Assembly: GCF_001632365.1 (NCBI RefSeq)
Contig: NW_024468519.1
Coordinates: forward strand, 630,831 to 694,830
Source of the DNA: Laetiporus sulphureus 93-53
Taxonomy: Eukaryota; Basidiomycota; Agaricomycetes; Polyporales; Laetiporaceae
Direction: 5' to 3'
Length of the DNA: 64,000 nucleotides
Position numbers and translations under genes: made by a program
Shown: piece after piece, positions 21,767 through 33,794 of the stretch
How the letters are laid out: each line of letters opens with the position of its first letter
Numbering within the stretch: the stretch's first letter is position 1
Notes under the pieces: model-generated
Database searches by the model: none
What the model saw: the letters and a program-made list of their open reading frames with translations, nothing else
What the model was told of the DNA's origin: nothing

Positions 21767-23353
21767 GGTGGTTACAGACAAAATTGCGTGGGGTACAGAT
21801 TGCAAGCCGATCGAAACCAGGAAGCAGGAGACGGACAGAGCATCGCTTCTTTGGCAAGAACGGACATGGAGCACAGATACGGATGTCCTCCCACGATCCT
21901 CCGGAGCACAATAAAATGAAAATGCACGTTTCCGATTGCTAGAGCGCTCTATTAATTTCTTGGTGCCTGTCGCGGCTGCGCGTTGCCAGGTTTACGAGCC
22001 CGCTGAAGAGTTCTAGCCGACTTGGATGAACACGGAGTTTTGGTAGGATCTTGTGTGACCACATGATGTGAGATTCGACGATGGGACGGACTATGCCAGG
22101 AGTCCATCTTGGACCATGAGCACTGAGTACTGAGTGTTCGCCACAGTGTTCGTCCGTCGAATACAAATCGGTCAAGCGGCAAGAGGAGATGATAGTACTA
22201 GTTTCAGCCACATGGTCTGCCTACGGCGACGAACTGCGGTCCAGTTTAGGAAGTTGTGTTGAAAGAATGTGTGGCCCCCGGGCGAGATCGCACACTTTCA
22301 GCCAGCATTAACGACGGCATCGGCCCTGAGGCATGAGGTCGCAGAGGATCAAAGCATGCGAAAGAAGCTTTGGGTTTTAGACCGAGGATATAACACGGTC
22401 ATAGGAGCAGTCTGCTGCCACTGAAGTTACCGTTTGTCAGTCACCAGGACAGCGGCCTTGAGGCCCCCATCGCAGCTGCAGTTAGTCATGCTATCATTCA
22501 AACCGTCTCCATTGGAAATTCGGAAAGTTACATTGCACGTTGCAGTGCAAAGCGAACAGCACGGATAAATCAAGGTAGGTTATCTAGCAACCCGTTGCGA
22601 CGATGCAGTGCCGGAGAACCATAATGCCCGGCTCGATTTGAAGTTGCGCAACCAAGGTTGTATCATTGCTGCCGTGAGAGACCGACATATGGAGAACTTG
22701 ATTCCATGATGGAGGTGTGCAAGTCCGCTTTAGTCATGCAAATCGGCACGGCGCGCAGTGAGCAGCTTATGCTAGCTTATGTCTTGAACGAAGGAAACGT
22801 TTATAAACGCCGGTAAGAAAGGACTGCAGCCGTACAAAGAAAGGCGTCCAACTGATACAACCATGCGATATAAGGTTAGTAAATGGAAGGGATAACAAGA
22901 CAACGCAGAGCATGCGAAGCGGAAGTAGGATCATCGCAGATGAGCTACTGGCAGAAAACCAAGTTGGGAGAGAAGCTGACAGATGGGAGGACCTCGCGTG
23001 TTAGTTGAAACAAATACAACGAAGGTGAGAGAAGAAAGACGCCCAAAGTCACAGAAGTGCGGTTAGAGCTACACAAACAAACTTGGACATGCTAATAGAG
23101 TGCGAAGTGAAGGATGAAAGCCATGTAGGTGTTGTAATGGAGAAATTGAACAACTGGACACAAAAAACAGCGTAACAAAAGATCCATCAGTGCAGAAAAT
23201 CTGGAAGGATACATTTGCGCAGATAGGAGAACGAGCAGCTGTGTGAAAGACAGGATCTAACTCGGATCGGATGAGCAACCGTGACGGACGTGAATGGGTA
23301 CCTATACGCACATATCGGCATTGAGATGCTATGTCTTTTCTTGTCACTTGTCG
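21767..23353. other. Intergenic region, 1.6 kb
   Basis: No gene is supportable. Open frames are under 100 codons and have no recognisable domain. It includes the promoter of the Sec3-domain gene at its left edge and the 3' flank of the dsRNA-binding gene at its right edge. Confidence 0.45.
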
Positions 23354-23704
23354 TCACTTCGCATTGAGTGCATTGAGCTTTTCGAGCGCCTCTTTCGCAG
23401 CAATCTCTTTCGCAGCACCCTGGCTTTGTCCCACGCCTTGTCCGTATTCAACTCCATCGACTGCATCGCCTATAAGCTCCGTTTCCTTGAAACCTAGCTG
23501 TCCAATTCAGTTTCACTCACTCAAAGCGGTAGCAGTCCACTTCGGGTTATGTGGCGGCCCATCGGATTTGGTTGTCCATGACAAAACAAGACCCTTTTTG
23601 CTCTGGAGCTTGTTATTCAGCATCATCCTGTACTCTGGAAGATCCGGTGAGTTATATTGTCCAATTGTTATAGATATGCTCCACGCACGGTCGTTGTTAG
23701 ACAT
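23354..23704 (-). CDS. Small dsRNA-binding motif protein
   Basis: The protein has 81 aa in three exons: 23704-23689, 23634-23521 and 23469-23354. After a five-residue start almost the whole chain is one double-stranded RNA-binding motif: YRMMLNNKLQSKKGL (helix 1), then PPHNPKWTATA (loop 2 with the conserved HNPKW), GVEYGQGVGQSQGAAKEIAA (loop 4 and helix 2) and ALEKLNAL. The GxGxSxxxAK core that grips the RNA groove is present as GVGQSQGAAK. The splice sites are GTGCGT and GTGAGT donors with TTCCAG and TTATAG acceptors, and only this combination gives a compact dsRBM. It has no catalytic domain, so it may act as an adaptor or decoy in RNA silencing or other dsRNA processes. Confidence 0.8.
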
Positions 23705-23930
23705 CGCTGCTGGGATACGACGTGAAAAACGTCTAGAGCTAGTGGGGCTGGAGTATCCGAGAGAAGACTTAAAACTAGGAAGAGCGACTGAAAATCGAAC
23801 ACGAGGCAGGATATCGTGATGACAAGTGGTCCGAATACGCTGGTATGTTATCGATTTTGTCCCAGGATGGTAAAGGGGGAACGAAGTTTATAAGGCCGAA
23901 TGGAATGTGGTTTGAGGAAGTGCACACGAC

Positions 23931-24505
23931 TCACATGAACAGATTACATAGAAGCACTGCTCGTCCTTGCCCTGTAACGTCTCGATTGCGCTCATACCGT
24001 CGCCATATGAAGGGTTTCATAATGGAGACCTTCCTGCATATAAGGATGATTGGCTCACATGCGATGCCGGCGCGCATACGTGACACGATCCTGGTGTTAG
24101 ATGACTCGGTGTGGTCGGCGGAGCCGCTAGCTTCATGCACATGTTCTCGGCCACCAGGCAGGTAAAATAGCGCTGTCGGAGGCGGTGCATGGACATGAGT
24201 CATGCATGACGTTGGATGAAACTCCGAAGGCAGATGTCTGAGAAGATCATGGCAGTGTACGGAACATGCGTCGATGGCAGCCGATGGTTGCACATACAAC
24301 GTATCATCATCTGCAGCTCCAGATTCGATAAGTTGTGCCAGCTCAACGGGTAACACAAGGCGACATGAGAATCAGCAAGATTAGTCGTTGTGAGAGATAT
24401 CGCGATTCGGTGGCAAAAAATAATGCGGGCCTTGTATCGCGCGCTGCCAAATACCTGATGGAACGCCAAGGCAGTTTCCTCCGGAATGCGTATGGGTCGC
24501 ACCAT
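23931..24505 (-). CDS. Doubtful hypothetical protein
   Basis: A possible two-exon gene: 24505-24455 (MVRPIRIPEETALAFHQ) and 24341-23931, about 153 aa. The donor GTATTT and the acceptor GTTGAG are weak, and the intron (113 nt) is longer than its neighbours. I recognise no domain. In favour: a plausible amphipathic N-terminus and a continuing frame (LAQLIESGAADDDTLYVQP). Against: the C-terminal part is unconvincing and no splice alternative improves it. Confidence 0.3.
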
Positions 24506-24569
24506 GACAATGTCATCTGATATTGGATGGCAAACGCGTTAGATGTGTAATGGGCGGGAACACACGGGT

Positions 24570-25436
24570 TCACTGAGCAGCAGACTGCTCTTCCTTCCCT
24601 CCGGTGTCCTCTTCCTCCAGACTCTTTTTGAATCCCTCCAGCGTCCTCGCCAACTTCGCCCCGCTCGCCTCGTTCAACACTGCAGCGAGCTGCATCGCCG
24701 GCGCACTCAGCATGCCCACCAGTTGCGCGCGCAGCGTATCCAGTGTCGAGAGCTTCGCTACCTCCTGCACCCCGGGCGCCGTGAACACCTTCCCCTCGAT
24801 CAACGCGCCGAGCAGTTTGAGATCCGGATTGGCCGTCGAGCGCTGGCGCTTTTGGCGGCGTCCGGGCACGAATGACGCTTCTCTTTGCTTGCGCTCTTGT
24901 TCAATCTGTTGCGGTGTCTTTGGGACGCGAGGCGGCACCGAGCGCGCTAGCGCCCGCAGGATGGCCTGGATCTGAGGTGGGTCGAAGGAGGGAAAGGCGA
25001 GGATGGCGAGCGGGCCCTTGATCAGTTTTGCGACTTCTTTTATTGAGTTTTGGTCAAGCGGTTCAAAGTCTCGCAGAGCCACACCAAAGAGGGATGTGCG
25101 GATGACCTCTAGCGTCGGTGCCTGTGACGCGGCAGCAGGATTCGGACCAGCGAGCGTGGGTTTGGCATGTCGAGCCGCTGCTTGTCGTATGTCGCTGCGA
25201 AGCTGAGTTAAACGACTGAAGGCGAAGTCGTTATGATAGAGAAGGAGCAAAGGGCCATCCGAGCTTGACTGCAAAAGTCGGAGGTAGCGGTGGTAGAGAT
25301 AGGCTTTTCGCGTCTGGTACACGCGCGGTGTAGGTTTTGTAGGGTAAATGCGAGGTGGCTCTACCGAAATAACATACGTTCGAACGTGTCGTAGGGCGTG
25401 TTGTGAGCACGATGGATGGAGAGGACGCGCAAACAT
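24570..25436 (-). CDS. Mitochondrial large-subunit ribosomal protein uL10m
   Basis: A single exon of 288 aa. The Arg/His-rich N-terminus (MFARPLHPSCSQHALRHVRTY) looks like a mitochondrial targeting sequence. The body matches the L10 family: KAYLYHRYLRLLQSS..., PLLLLYHNDFAFSRLTQLRSDI, VIRTSLFGVALRD, KGPLAILAFPSFDPPQI and a C-terminal NPDLKLLGALIEGKVFTAPG that contacts the stalk proteins. uL10m (yeast Mrpl11) forms the base of the mitoribosomal stalk that recruits translation factors. It ends in an acidic Lys/Glu tail. It is one of the few intron-less genes in the window. Confidence 0.9.
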   Translation of the reverse strand: MFARPLHPSCSQHALRHVRTYVISVEPPRIYPTKPTPRVYQTRKAYLYHRYLRLLQSSSDGPLLLLYHNDFAFSRLTQLRSDIRQAAARHAKPTLAGPNPAAASQAPTLEVIRTSLFGVALRDFEPLDQNSIKEVAKLIKGPLAILAFPSFDPPQIQAILRALARSVPPRVPKTPQQIEQERKQREASFVPGRRQKRQRSTANPDLKLLGALIEGKVFTAPGVQEVAKLSTLDTLRAQLVGMLSAPAMQLAAVLNEASGAKLARTLEGFKKSLEEEDTGGKEEQSAAQ

Positions 25437-25759
25437 TGGTTATGGTCTGCAGAGAAATATCGCAGCCACCAAAATGGTCGTACACCTTCGTCCCATTTTG
25501 GAAGGTCTAGTAATTCCCGCGTCTAAGGAAGCACCAGGTCCCATCGAAGCATACAACTCAACGCAAATCCTCTTCAGTTCTGGAGCTTCTCAGAGAAGGT
25601 AGGGCTACAATTGCCGCGTGCATTCACAGACCTCCGCGAAAAACAACGACGGCTTGAACTACATAATCAAACAATAGTTTCATTCCATTTGCTGGTCCAA
25701 TGGTATCTGAGGACGTCGGACAGGATAAGGGTAAAACATAATTCTTCATGCGGCTTTCT

Positions 25760-27166
25760 TCATTCCTTGACAACCTTAGCAGGCTAGGAAGTCATTAGAT
25801 CGCTTGCATGTACGTAACACGAACAAGATGAACGAACCACTGTGCTGTCGAATGCGTCCAACCCTGCAGCCACTCTTGCTCCAGCCACCAGACCACTCCA
25901 GTCGAGGACCTCGAAGGCGGCCTCGCCGCGTTGCTTCTGCCCTTCATGTATGGCACGAGCAGTCAATAGATGAGCATGTGCAGCGTCCTAAATTGATGTC
26001 ACGGCCGATGAGTAAATGAGCAGGTAGAACTTAGTTAAATTGGTCTGAACTAACCACGACTGGCATTGGCGAGTTCAAATCGGTGACAAGATGACGAATA
26101 TGGTTTGCGTCCTTCAGACCACCCTCAAGAGCAAAACCTTTCTTGCCATCGAAGGAATCCTGGACCATTTTGTTGCCATAGTTGACAAAACTGCAACCAG
26201 TGTCAAATCACAAACCGCAATAATTGGTGAACTTTCAGACATACGGAGGTGCAGGGAACAAGTCCTTGACAAGCTCATAGGTCTGTGCGGAGTCAATTCC
26301 AGCCTTATCCGAGAGCGTGAAGGCCTCTGCAAGAATCTCAAGCGAGCCCAAGATCATCGAGTTTCCGATAAGCTTGAACATGGGAGCTGATATCCGCGCA
26401 TGTGTCAGCATCGCAGCACATCGAGGGTGGGCATCAATGGCGCTTGTCTCGTACCTTTCTCGAGATTACCGCCCAGATCCATCGCTTTCTTCCCGACGGC
26501 AGGAACGAGAATATGAGCGACCTCCTTTTTCGAGCGGTAGTCTCCGGCAAGTACGCAAATAAGGTTAGCAGAGTCAGCGGCGGCCGGCGGTCCGAACACA
26601 GGACCGGTGACAAGATGCGTGTGAGGGATACCGGAGAGAAGTGTGTCGAGCTCGCCTTACAGGAGACGTGAGAGGGATATCATCGAGGTTTCGCCGGTAA
26701 CACCTACCTGCCAAGGAGGGGTAGATCGTACTCATCTCTACTAGAATCTTGTTCTTGGTAGGAGGTGATTGCTGTCACGCATCGATCTCAACAATCATGT
26801 CCAAATGGCGCGATTGACAATACTCACTGTCAATGCCTTCGCAAACTGCTCATACACGCTCTTCACTACAGCGTCGCTCGCGAGGCTGGTGAAGACGACA
26901 TCACATTCGGTAACAAGCTGCTCCGGAGATTGTGCGATTTCGATCTTATCCTTGCCCAAGGCTGCTAGCAACTCCTCGCATTTAGTTCGCGAACGATTGT
27001 ACACGACCAAGGGGGTAGTTCCCGTGTGCGGTGCACGGTGTTTAGCAAGGTTTCGGGCCATGAAGTAGCCCATGGAACCAAGGCCATAAAAGCCTATTTT
27101 GTTGATGATATGCCCCGGGGTCGCTGGGCGCGAAAATGGGATCGCCTGCAGTGCTGGTGAAGCCAT
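25760..27166 (-). CDS. 3-hydroxyisobutyrate dehydrogenase-like oxidoreductase
   Basis: The protein has 351 aa in seven exons: 27166-26828, 26771-26708, 26655-26455, 26386-26245, 26190-26055, 25987-25838 and 25783-25760. The N-terminal Rossmann domain has the dinucleotide loop GFYGLGSMG (residues 25-33), then VVYNRSRTKCEEL, where the Arg after the second strand suggests NADP use. The catalytic region is PMFKLIGNSMILG with Lys206 and Asn210. Family members reduce or oxidise small 3-hydroxyacids, such as 3-hydroxyisobutyrate in valine breakdown; the substrate here cannot be told. The last exon is 24 nt, supported by a CTAAT branch site and a TAG acceptor; without that splice the frame would run on 18 codons to 25784. 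It is divergent from the NAK kinase gene. Confidence 0.87.
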
Positions 27167-27479
27167 TCTTGACAACTGGGGAGTTCGAATGGGTGTGATT
27201 GAGTTGGGGACAGAGGCCAAACGCACTGATTGACTCACGGCGAGCCTTATATATGAGTTTCGCGCTGGCAAATCCCGGGCGACTTAAGATTAGATGTTGT
27301 ATCTCGCACCCGCAGCTACGTCAGTATTGATTGGATCACGTGCCTACCACCGCGTCGCGCCTCGTCACACCGTGACACTGTGACGGCGCATGTGGCAACG
27401 TCCCAAAATGGGAACCCACCGCAACGATACTCGCTGGAGGACAGCGCACAGCGCGCATACACCTTCTCCTCCTCCCGCC
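27167..27479. promoter_or_regulatory. Divergent promoter, HIBADH-like / NAK kinase
   Basis: 313 bp lie between two divergent start codons. On the minus strand a TATATAAG-type TATA box (27246-27254) lies about 80 bp upstream of the HIBADH-like start codon, a reasonable spacing. No clear TATA box is visible for the kinase. Confidence 0.55.
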
Positions 27480-30400
27480 ATGGCGATGGCCCAGGCCTAC
27501 CCACAGGCCTACATGCAGCAGCCCAACAAGGGAACCCTCCTGCCTGGCCAGACGATTGCGGTTAACAGGTACACTGTCCAGGTCGAGCGCTACCTCAGCC
27601 AAGGTTCGTGGTGCAGGTGTTGCAGGGATTATTAGCCAGCATGACCGCCATCACAGGAGGGTTCGCACATGTCTACCTCGTCAAGACGGCTCAGCCTGTG
27701 CACGATACAACGTATCATGTTTTGAAGCGGATCGCGGTGCCCAATGAGGGGATGCTCACCGAGGTTAAGAAGGAGGTGGATGTGATGGTGAGTCCCTCGT
27801 TTTTGCGATCGTTTTTGGCATTCATTAAAAGTAAAGAACCTCACGCTATTGCTAGAGGATTCTGAGAGGCCATCCTAACATCGTGTACCTGATTGACGCT
27901 GCATGGCACCGCTTATCAAACGGGACATACGAGGTATTCATCCTGATGGAGTACTGTGCAGGCGGCGGCATCATCGATATGATGAACCGTCGGCTACGTG
28001 AACGTCTAACCGAGCCCGAGATTCTCACCATCTTCTGTGATGTGTGTGAAGGTCTGGCTGCCATGCACTCGCTCAAGCCTCCCTTGATTCACCGCGACCT
28101 CAAGGTGGAGAACATCCTCCAGGCGTCGTCCACACTTTACAAGCTCTGTGACTTTGGCAGCGCGACACCGGTACAAAGAGTACCCACCAATGTACAGGAA
28201 TTACGAATGCTGGAAGCCGATCTCAATCGGCATACTACGCTGCAGTACCGTGCACCGGAGATGGTTGACGTGTACCTTCGACGGCCTGTGGATGAGAAGA
28301 GCGATATATGGGCGCTTGGGGTGCTGCTGTACAAGCTCTGCTATTACACAACACCGTTCGAGGAACACGGCCCACTAGCAATCCTGAACGTACAGTACAA
28401 GATCCCGCCTTATCCCGTTTACTCACAGCAGATGAATGCGTTAATAGGTACGTTTAATTGTGCGATTGTACTTTCTCGTGTATCCTAAGGTGTTCTTAAG
28501 CCTCGATGCTGCGCGAACATGGTGCACAGCGGCCTTCGGTGTTCGAGATTCTGGCACATGTCCACAGACTACGGGGTACGAAGTCACGGTTCACGTACAA
28601 CGTCCCGTCGAAGGAACAACAGATCCCCCCGCGTGCTGTCCCTACAGCACCATTGCAGACGCTCTCTCCCAACACAATACCTCCGGTGCGGCAGCCCGCA
28701 AATCTTCTAGATGACCTCGTGACGTACAGGCCACATCAGCCATCGTCATTGCCGCTCAAGTCGTCCAGTATCGAGGCACGCGACAAAGTGCTGGATGCTA
28801 TCGCGCCAATGCGCCGGGGAAGGCCTGTGCATTCGATACCATCACCACCCGCGAGTCCGAAGCAGGAGCGAAGGCCCGACTTAGATGCTGACCGTGCGCA
28901 TTACCATGCGCGCGGGCACAAAACTGGTCTTGCTACCGTCAATGGGACCACATCTGATCATAGCAAGAATGATGCCGATGCATGGGCACCCAGCTTCCGG
29001 ATGGAACGAAAGCCAGTGCCGAGCTTGGAATCGGACAAGAAGGCTTTCGAAAAAGCTTTCGGCGACGACTTCACGTCTTTCGGGAAGAGCTTCGGAGACT
29101 TCCAACCTGCGAAGTCTCCTGCACCATCTCCCAAAGCGCAACCTTACCCCCAGCTCCAGCCGCAGTCTCAACCTCAGCCTCAGACCCTGCCTGCTCCGTC
29201 GCCGAGACCACTGCCTAGCACTCCGCAGATGCAGCATCAATCAATGCGCAGAGCAAAGGATGCGTTCGATGGACTCGGTCTTGCTGCTCAGCCGTCGCCT
29301 CCCACGCTCGGTGAAGCGCGCAAGAGCAGAACGGGCCTTGCTACCTTCAGCTCGTCTCTGAACTCTGCTGCGAGCAGCTCGTCCGCACAGTATCTAAGCA
29401 CAGCATCCAATCAAGTGAACGGGCTCGGGACGAGTAACACCGTCTACCGGCCACCTACTTCCCATTCTCCCCTGCCTCCTCCATCTCCTCAATTGCAATC
29501 GCAGCCACCCCTCTCCTCACTACCACCCAGCATGCAACCATGGCGGGCGAGTAGAGTACCCTCGTCGCAAGGTCAGCCACTGAGTGCGGAGGAACGCTTC
29601 CCGTCTTTGGAGGAGCTGGACCGCGAGTTCGGCTCACCACCTCCGCCTACGCCGAGCAAGGACAGGTCTGCAGATTTCCATGCACCTGTACCTCCGTCAA
29701 CCGCAGAGAGGCCCATCTTAAGCTCACGGCCACCATCCAAGATGAGTTATAAGGGCGGTATGCGCCCGACTGCGGTGGAGGGACTTCCTGCGGTGGGCAC
29801 GTCAGCTCCCAGCTCACATGCGACGACTGGGCTGGGTAAGAGCCGGTACGATGGCGTCCGCTCACAGCACGTCACAGGCACTGCGATGCGCGAATCTCAG
29901 TCTCGTTACGGCAGCGTCGCCAGGCAATCGTCGCTCTACGTCCGTCCAGCAGCAGTGATTCCTCCTCCCAATAGGGATAGGGAGAGTCTGCGGGAGAAGG
30001 AGAGGAAAGTGGTTAAGCAGGAAGAAGAGGAGAAGAAGCAGGACGTCGTAGCTGTCCTGCGGAGTAGACCATCTGCGGCCCGACGCCATCGACGCCCAGG
30101 AGATGGGAAAACGCCAACGCGGACAGAGTCGAAGGATGCTTCGTCTAAGACTCCGACCGAAGCGCAAACGCCCGCCCTCCCACCTCGACCTGAACCTAGT
30201 AATGCGGAACCTGAACCTCGTAAAGAACCTCGCGATTGGCTGACAGGAGCAGACGACGAGGAGCCGGCCGTGGTGCCGCCTCGTCCCCCTCCGAAAGCTG
30301 AGTCCCAGCCTCAGCCTGTCCTGCGTGACACGCCGAGCAAGCGTGCATCGTACGTTGAGCGAAGCCCGGCTGATTCACAGAAGCCGCCAGAGGCAGAGCG

Positions 30401-32072
30401 TGTCGCAGAATCACCTGCGTCTGAGATGATGCACGAGAGGAGTGCCAGGGAACTGAGGCTGGAGAGGGCGGAAAGGAGAGAGCGGGAGAGGGACGAAGAT
30501 AGAAGAAGAGAAGAGAGCAAGCGGAATTCGTCCAGCCGATCGAGGGGCAATATCAGTGGGACAAGCACCGGTGCGCAACATGCTACGGGTAGCAGCAGCA
30601 GCCGAGGGCTGCAGCTCCCGCCTGTTGATACGAAGCTATCCTCTCGATCTGGGATCACGCCTTCTCCGAGCGGGCTGACGGAGAACTGGAGTCCTATTGC
30701 TGCCTCGGCTGACACTCCGTCGAAGCGATCTCCCTCTTGTTCGTCGAGTGATGGTGGGCCGGAGGACGTGCGCAGGTATGTCCCGAGGGATGTCCCGAGG
30801 GATGATCGCAGGACGAGGGAGCTCGAGAGGCCGGTTAGGCAGAGCAGCGATGAGGACAGAAGGAGTTTGGCCAGGAGTAAAGGACGACAAGGCTCAGTGC
30901 ACAACCTCGTAGACCTATGGGGCAGTAATACGAGCCACAGCACCTTGGAGCAGGAGAACACCCGGGAGAAGGAGAAGAGTAGTGTCAGTGCAGCGAGACA
31001 GTCTGACAGCCGCAGGTCGGTGATTATGCCATCTCCATCTGTGAGGCCTCCGCCGCTCTCTGCGAAAACACGTTCAGAATCTCGCTCGGAGTCTCCACGG
31101 CCGCTCATCGATATGTCTCCTACCCGGAGCCGAATGCTGCCCTCTCAAACAACGTCCAGCAGTCAGCGAAGTCAGCCATCTATTTCGTCCGCTGCTCGTC
31201 GGTCCACAGTCATCTCATCTCCAAGTTTGCATACATCCGGACGGTCTCGTCCACAATCTATGTTCGTTCATCCCATTGCGAAAACCTCGTCGACTGACTC
31301 CAGTGCATCCACGTCTCATGCCGCTGCTCGCTCCGCCCACCAGCAGCAGCAGCAGCTGTCTCCACCTGCAGATATCTCGAGGCGTTCTATGCGTAGGAGT
31401 TCAATAACGGACATGGTACAACACTACGAGGTGATCGACAGTACGGCGAAGGCTCCTGGTCCTTCATTATCATCGAAGCCGGCCGCTTTGAGCACGAAAC
31501 CTACCAGATTGACGGGAGACAGTGGCTCGACGGTGACTTCTCCTTCTGCTGCTGCTCAGCGGTTCCCGAAGCTTTCCCCGCCATCCTCTCCTGTGATACC
31601 CAAACCAAACTTGGCCGTGCCGGATGATGCGGGCCAGGGACGAGCGGAGCGGGAATTGATAAATGGAGGACGGGCATCGCCCTCCGGCCTGCCGTCGCGC
31701 GCATCTCCTGTCGGCAGAAGGGATAGGTCACGCAGTAGACCGCCAGCGATGAGCGGCTTGCCTTCGCGGCGGTCTCCGGCACCACTGTCCAGGCCGTCCT
31801 TCCAAGACCGCAGCCCGCAAAGAGAAGAGATGTCGGTAGTCCCACGCCCTGTACGGAGAACGACGATGCCTGCCGAGGATACCACCTCTCCTCCCCTGCG
31901 GTCTCCGTCGCCGGAGCGGCCATACCAGGGCGTGTCTAAGCTCATTGACCGGTGGAACCGTGCTGTGGATGACTCGGGGCAGGCCCCGTCTCATGGGCCG
32001 ATGAAGCGCGGCGGTATTCCCGCGCGGAGAGTCAGTGTTGTCGGTGGAGAATCCGGACGAGGACGATCATAG
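27480..32072 (+). CDS. NAK-family Ser/Thr kinase (Ark1/Prk1/AAK1 type)
   Basis: The protein has 1472 aa in four exons: 27480-27603, 27657-27787, 27856-28447 and 28501-32072. The kinase domain is at about residues 28-330, with Lys65 in YHVLKRI, HRDLKVEN (164-171), DFGSAT (184-189, the family's usual form) and YRAPEMVD. Ark1/Prk1/AAK1 kinases regulate clathrin endocytosis and cortical actin by phosphorylating adaptors. The last 1,140 residues, nearly all in one exon, are disordered and rich in Ser, Pro and Arg with many PxxP stretches, a basic/acidic coiled segment, and three short aromatic motifs: NLVDLW (about 1083), ITDMVQHYE (about 1250) and VSKLIDRW (about 1427). These may bind partners. 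The start is the first ATG; a second Met is at codon 3. Confidence 0.9.
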
Positions 32073-32482
32073 AGGGACAGATGGATGAGAGCATTATTCT
32101 ACAGACAAAGCTTTACTGCTGCTTACTATTCAGTCACGATTCATGATGTCTCTATTCCGTTTCACTGTCGCTGTATACTAAAGAATTGATGGACCAAGGA
32201 ATCGGATACGCATATTTGATGGGAGCGGGTTTGATCCCGACCTGCTTCCGCGGTGGCGGTTAGGGTTGACAGCGGCTGCGCAGTAATTTACTCCAAACAG
32301 ATTATGGGCTTACCCGATGTTACTACCAACCAAACCACACTCAGCGCCGAACGTCTCCTGTCATTCCTTGCTCGCTCTGTTCTTACTGGATGGCATCTTG
32401 CTTCTAATTTCTGCCTTTGGTTTTCATACTTCATCTCGGAATTCACCTGTGCTTATAGCCTTGGGGCCTTGCTGCTTGCAAC
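32073..32482. other. Intergenic, between kinase and Ctr genes
   Basis: 410 bp between two same-strand genes: the 3' UTR of the kinase and the promoter of the copper transporter. The hairpin-like GGGTTTGATCCC at 32228-32239 is too short to name. Confidence 0.5.
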
Positions 32483-33401
32483 ATGAAGGCAATGGAGGGC
32501 TGGAGAGACCATCTCCACTTCTCTTTCTTGGGTGAACATGTTCTGTTACCCAACTTACATGTCGACTCGCTCTGGAAGTTCGTCATTGCATCTATCTTGG
32601 CCATAGTGGTCTGTGCGACTGAAAGGTATGCATTGCCATACACGTCCTGGCGAACACGGTGCCGATCCTTCTGCTCATTTCAAGACTTCTCACCTATGCA
32701 ATCACGAAACAATGGGGTCCAACGAGCATACGACAGTCTCGCATGCGCACTGCTTTGTGGAGGGCTTTTCTATATTGGTTTGTCACATTTGACAGATTGT
32801 ATGTCATCCTCGTGGTAGGAAAGAATCTCGTCGCTCACGAGTTGGTAGAATGTACATGCTAATAGCTATGACCTTCAATGTTGGGTATGTCACCGAACTC
32901 GTGTCCGTATCATGGTTTTCTCTAAGCTCGGTGAATGCAGATTAATAACTGTCACAGTACGTGAGCTGCATGTTGTGCGATCCGGCAGTTCAGCACACGT
33001 TGCGTCAGGTTACAACGCTTTCGGTCGGTCAATTCGTCATTGAATACATCGAGATGCCATGCAATTCAACATCCGAGTAAGTGTCCGTATATCTTGCTGT
33101 CTGCTGGTTGACCAAGAACACTTTTAACAGCCAAGAGAATGTCAATTTGAAGGAACCTCTGCTATCTTCATCCCAATATGACGAACACTCATCAGCAGAT
33201 TCCTATCCACCGCCTATGCCTTTCCCACAACGCCGTGCAAGGTCCAAGCCCCACAACATCTACATTCACCCGAGTGACTCCAACTTTGTTCGCGCGGAAG
33301 CGGCTGTAGAACAGCTTGGGCTGCCTGGCACCCCTCCGCTGACCAGCGCTAGCAGCTGGCAGGCTAACCAAGCAAGAGGCGCTACAGATGTGTCCGGGTA
33401 A
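32483..33401 (+). CDS. Ctr-family copper transporter
   Basis: The protein has 215 aa in six exons: 32483-32625, 32685-32798, 32849-32884, 32941-32956, 33009-33076 and 33131-33401. It has three membrane segments: FVIASILAIVVCATERLL, then MYMLIAMTFNVG, with the copper-selecting MxxxM (MLIAM), then VTTLSVGQFVIEYIE, with the tight-packing GxxxG reduced to a single Gly. Ctr proteins form trimers that import Cu(I). The N-terminus (MKAMEGWRDHLHFSFLGEHVLL) lacks the usual Met-rich extracellular motifs, so this belongs to the short-N-terminus subfamily, which may act at the vacuole or with lower affinity. The tail after TM3 is cytosolic, Pro/Ser-rich and lacks Cys clusters. Exon 4 has only 16 nt. Confidence 0.85.
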
Positions 33402-33794
33402 TCATCTACTTGTTCTGTGCATGTGAGCGGGGTTCTCGCACCTGTCATAGCTTTGCTTTCTCTTTCATCATGCTTCTTATAGACAAAACGTACACAAATA
33501 TGTTAATACTCATCATAGAATATGGCTTGTAATATTGAATTACCTATTAGGATCCGTCTATTCATTGACATGGTGATGGATCACTACATCAGATCTTACC
33601 AAGAGCCTTCATCGAGCAACATTATGGGTGCTATGCTACCACGTTGGTGCCACCGAAGTGGATGATTATGCACTCACACGTACAATGCTGCTCACCGAGA
33701 CACCGTGCGCAACGGTATGCACCCTCCTACATTGGGCGGTCATGAGCCCGTGTAGTTAGGGCTTCAAGATCAGCAACAGAAACCCAAAAAATAT
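33402..33794. other. Convergent intergenic region
   Basis: 393 bp between the 3' ends of the Ctr gene (plus) and EXO5 (minus). It is AT-richer than its surroundings, fitting two 3' UTRs. I see nothing else. Confidence 0.5.

Noticed and set aside
30311..31108. Minus-strand open frame of 265 codons
   Set aside because: Antisense to the long disordered tail of the NAK kinase; Leu/Ser/Arg composition mirrors the sense codons.
32228..32239. GGGTTTGATCCC hairpin after the kinase gene
   Set aside because: Only a 3-4 bp stem; no tRNA features and no reason to expect function.
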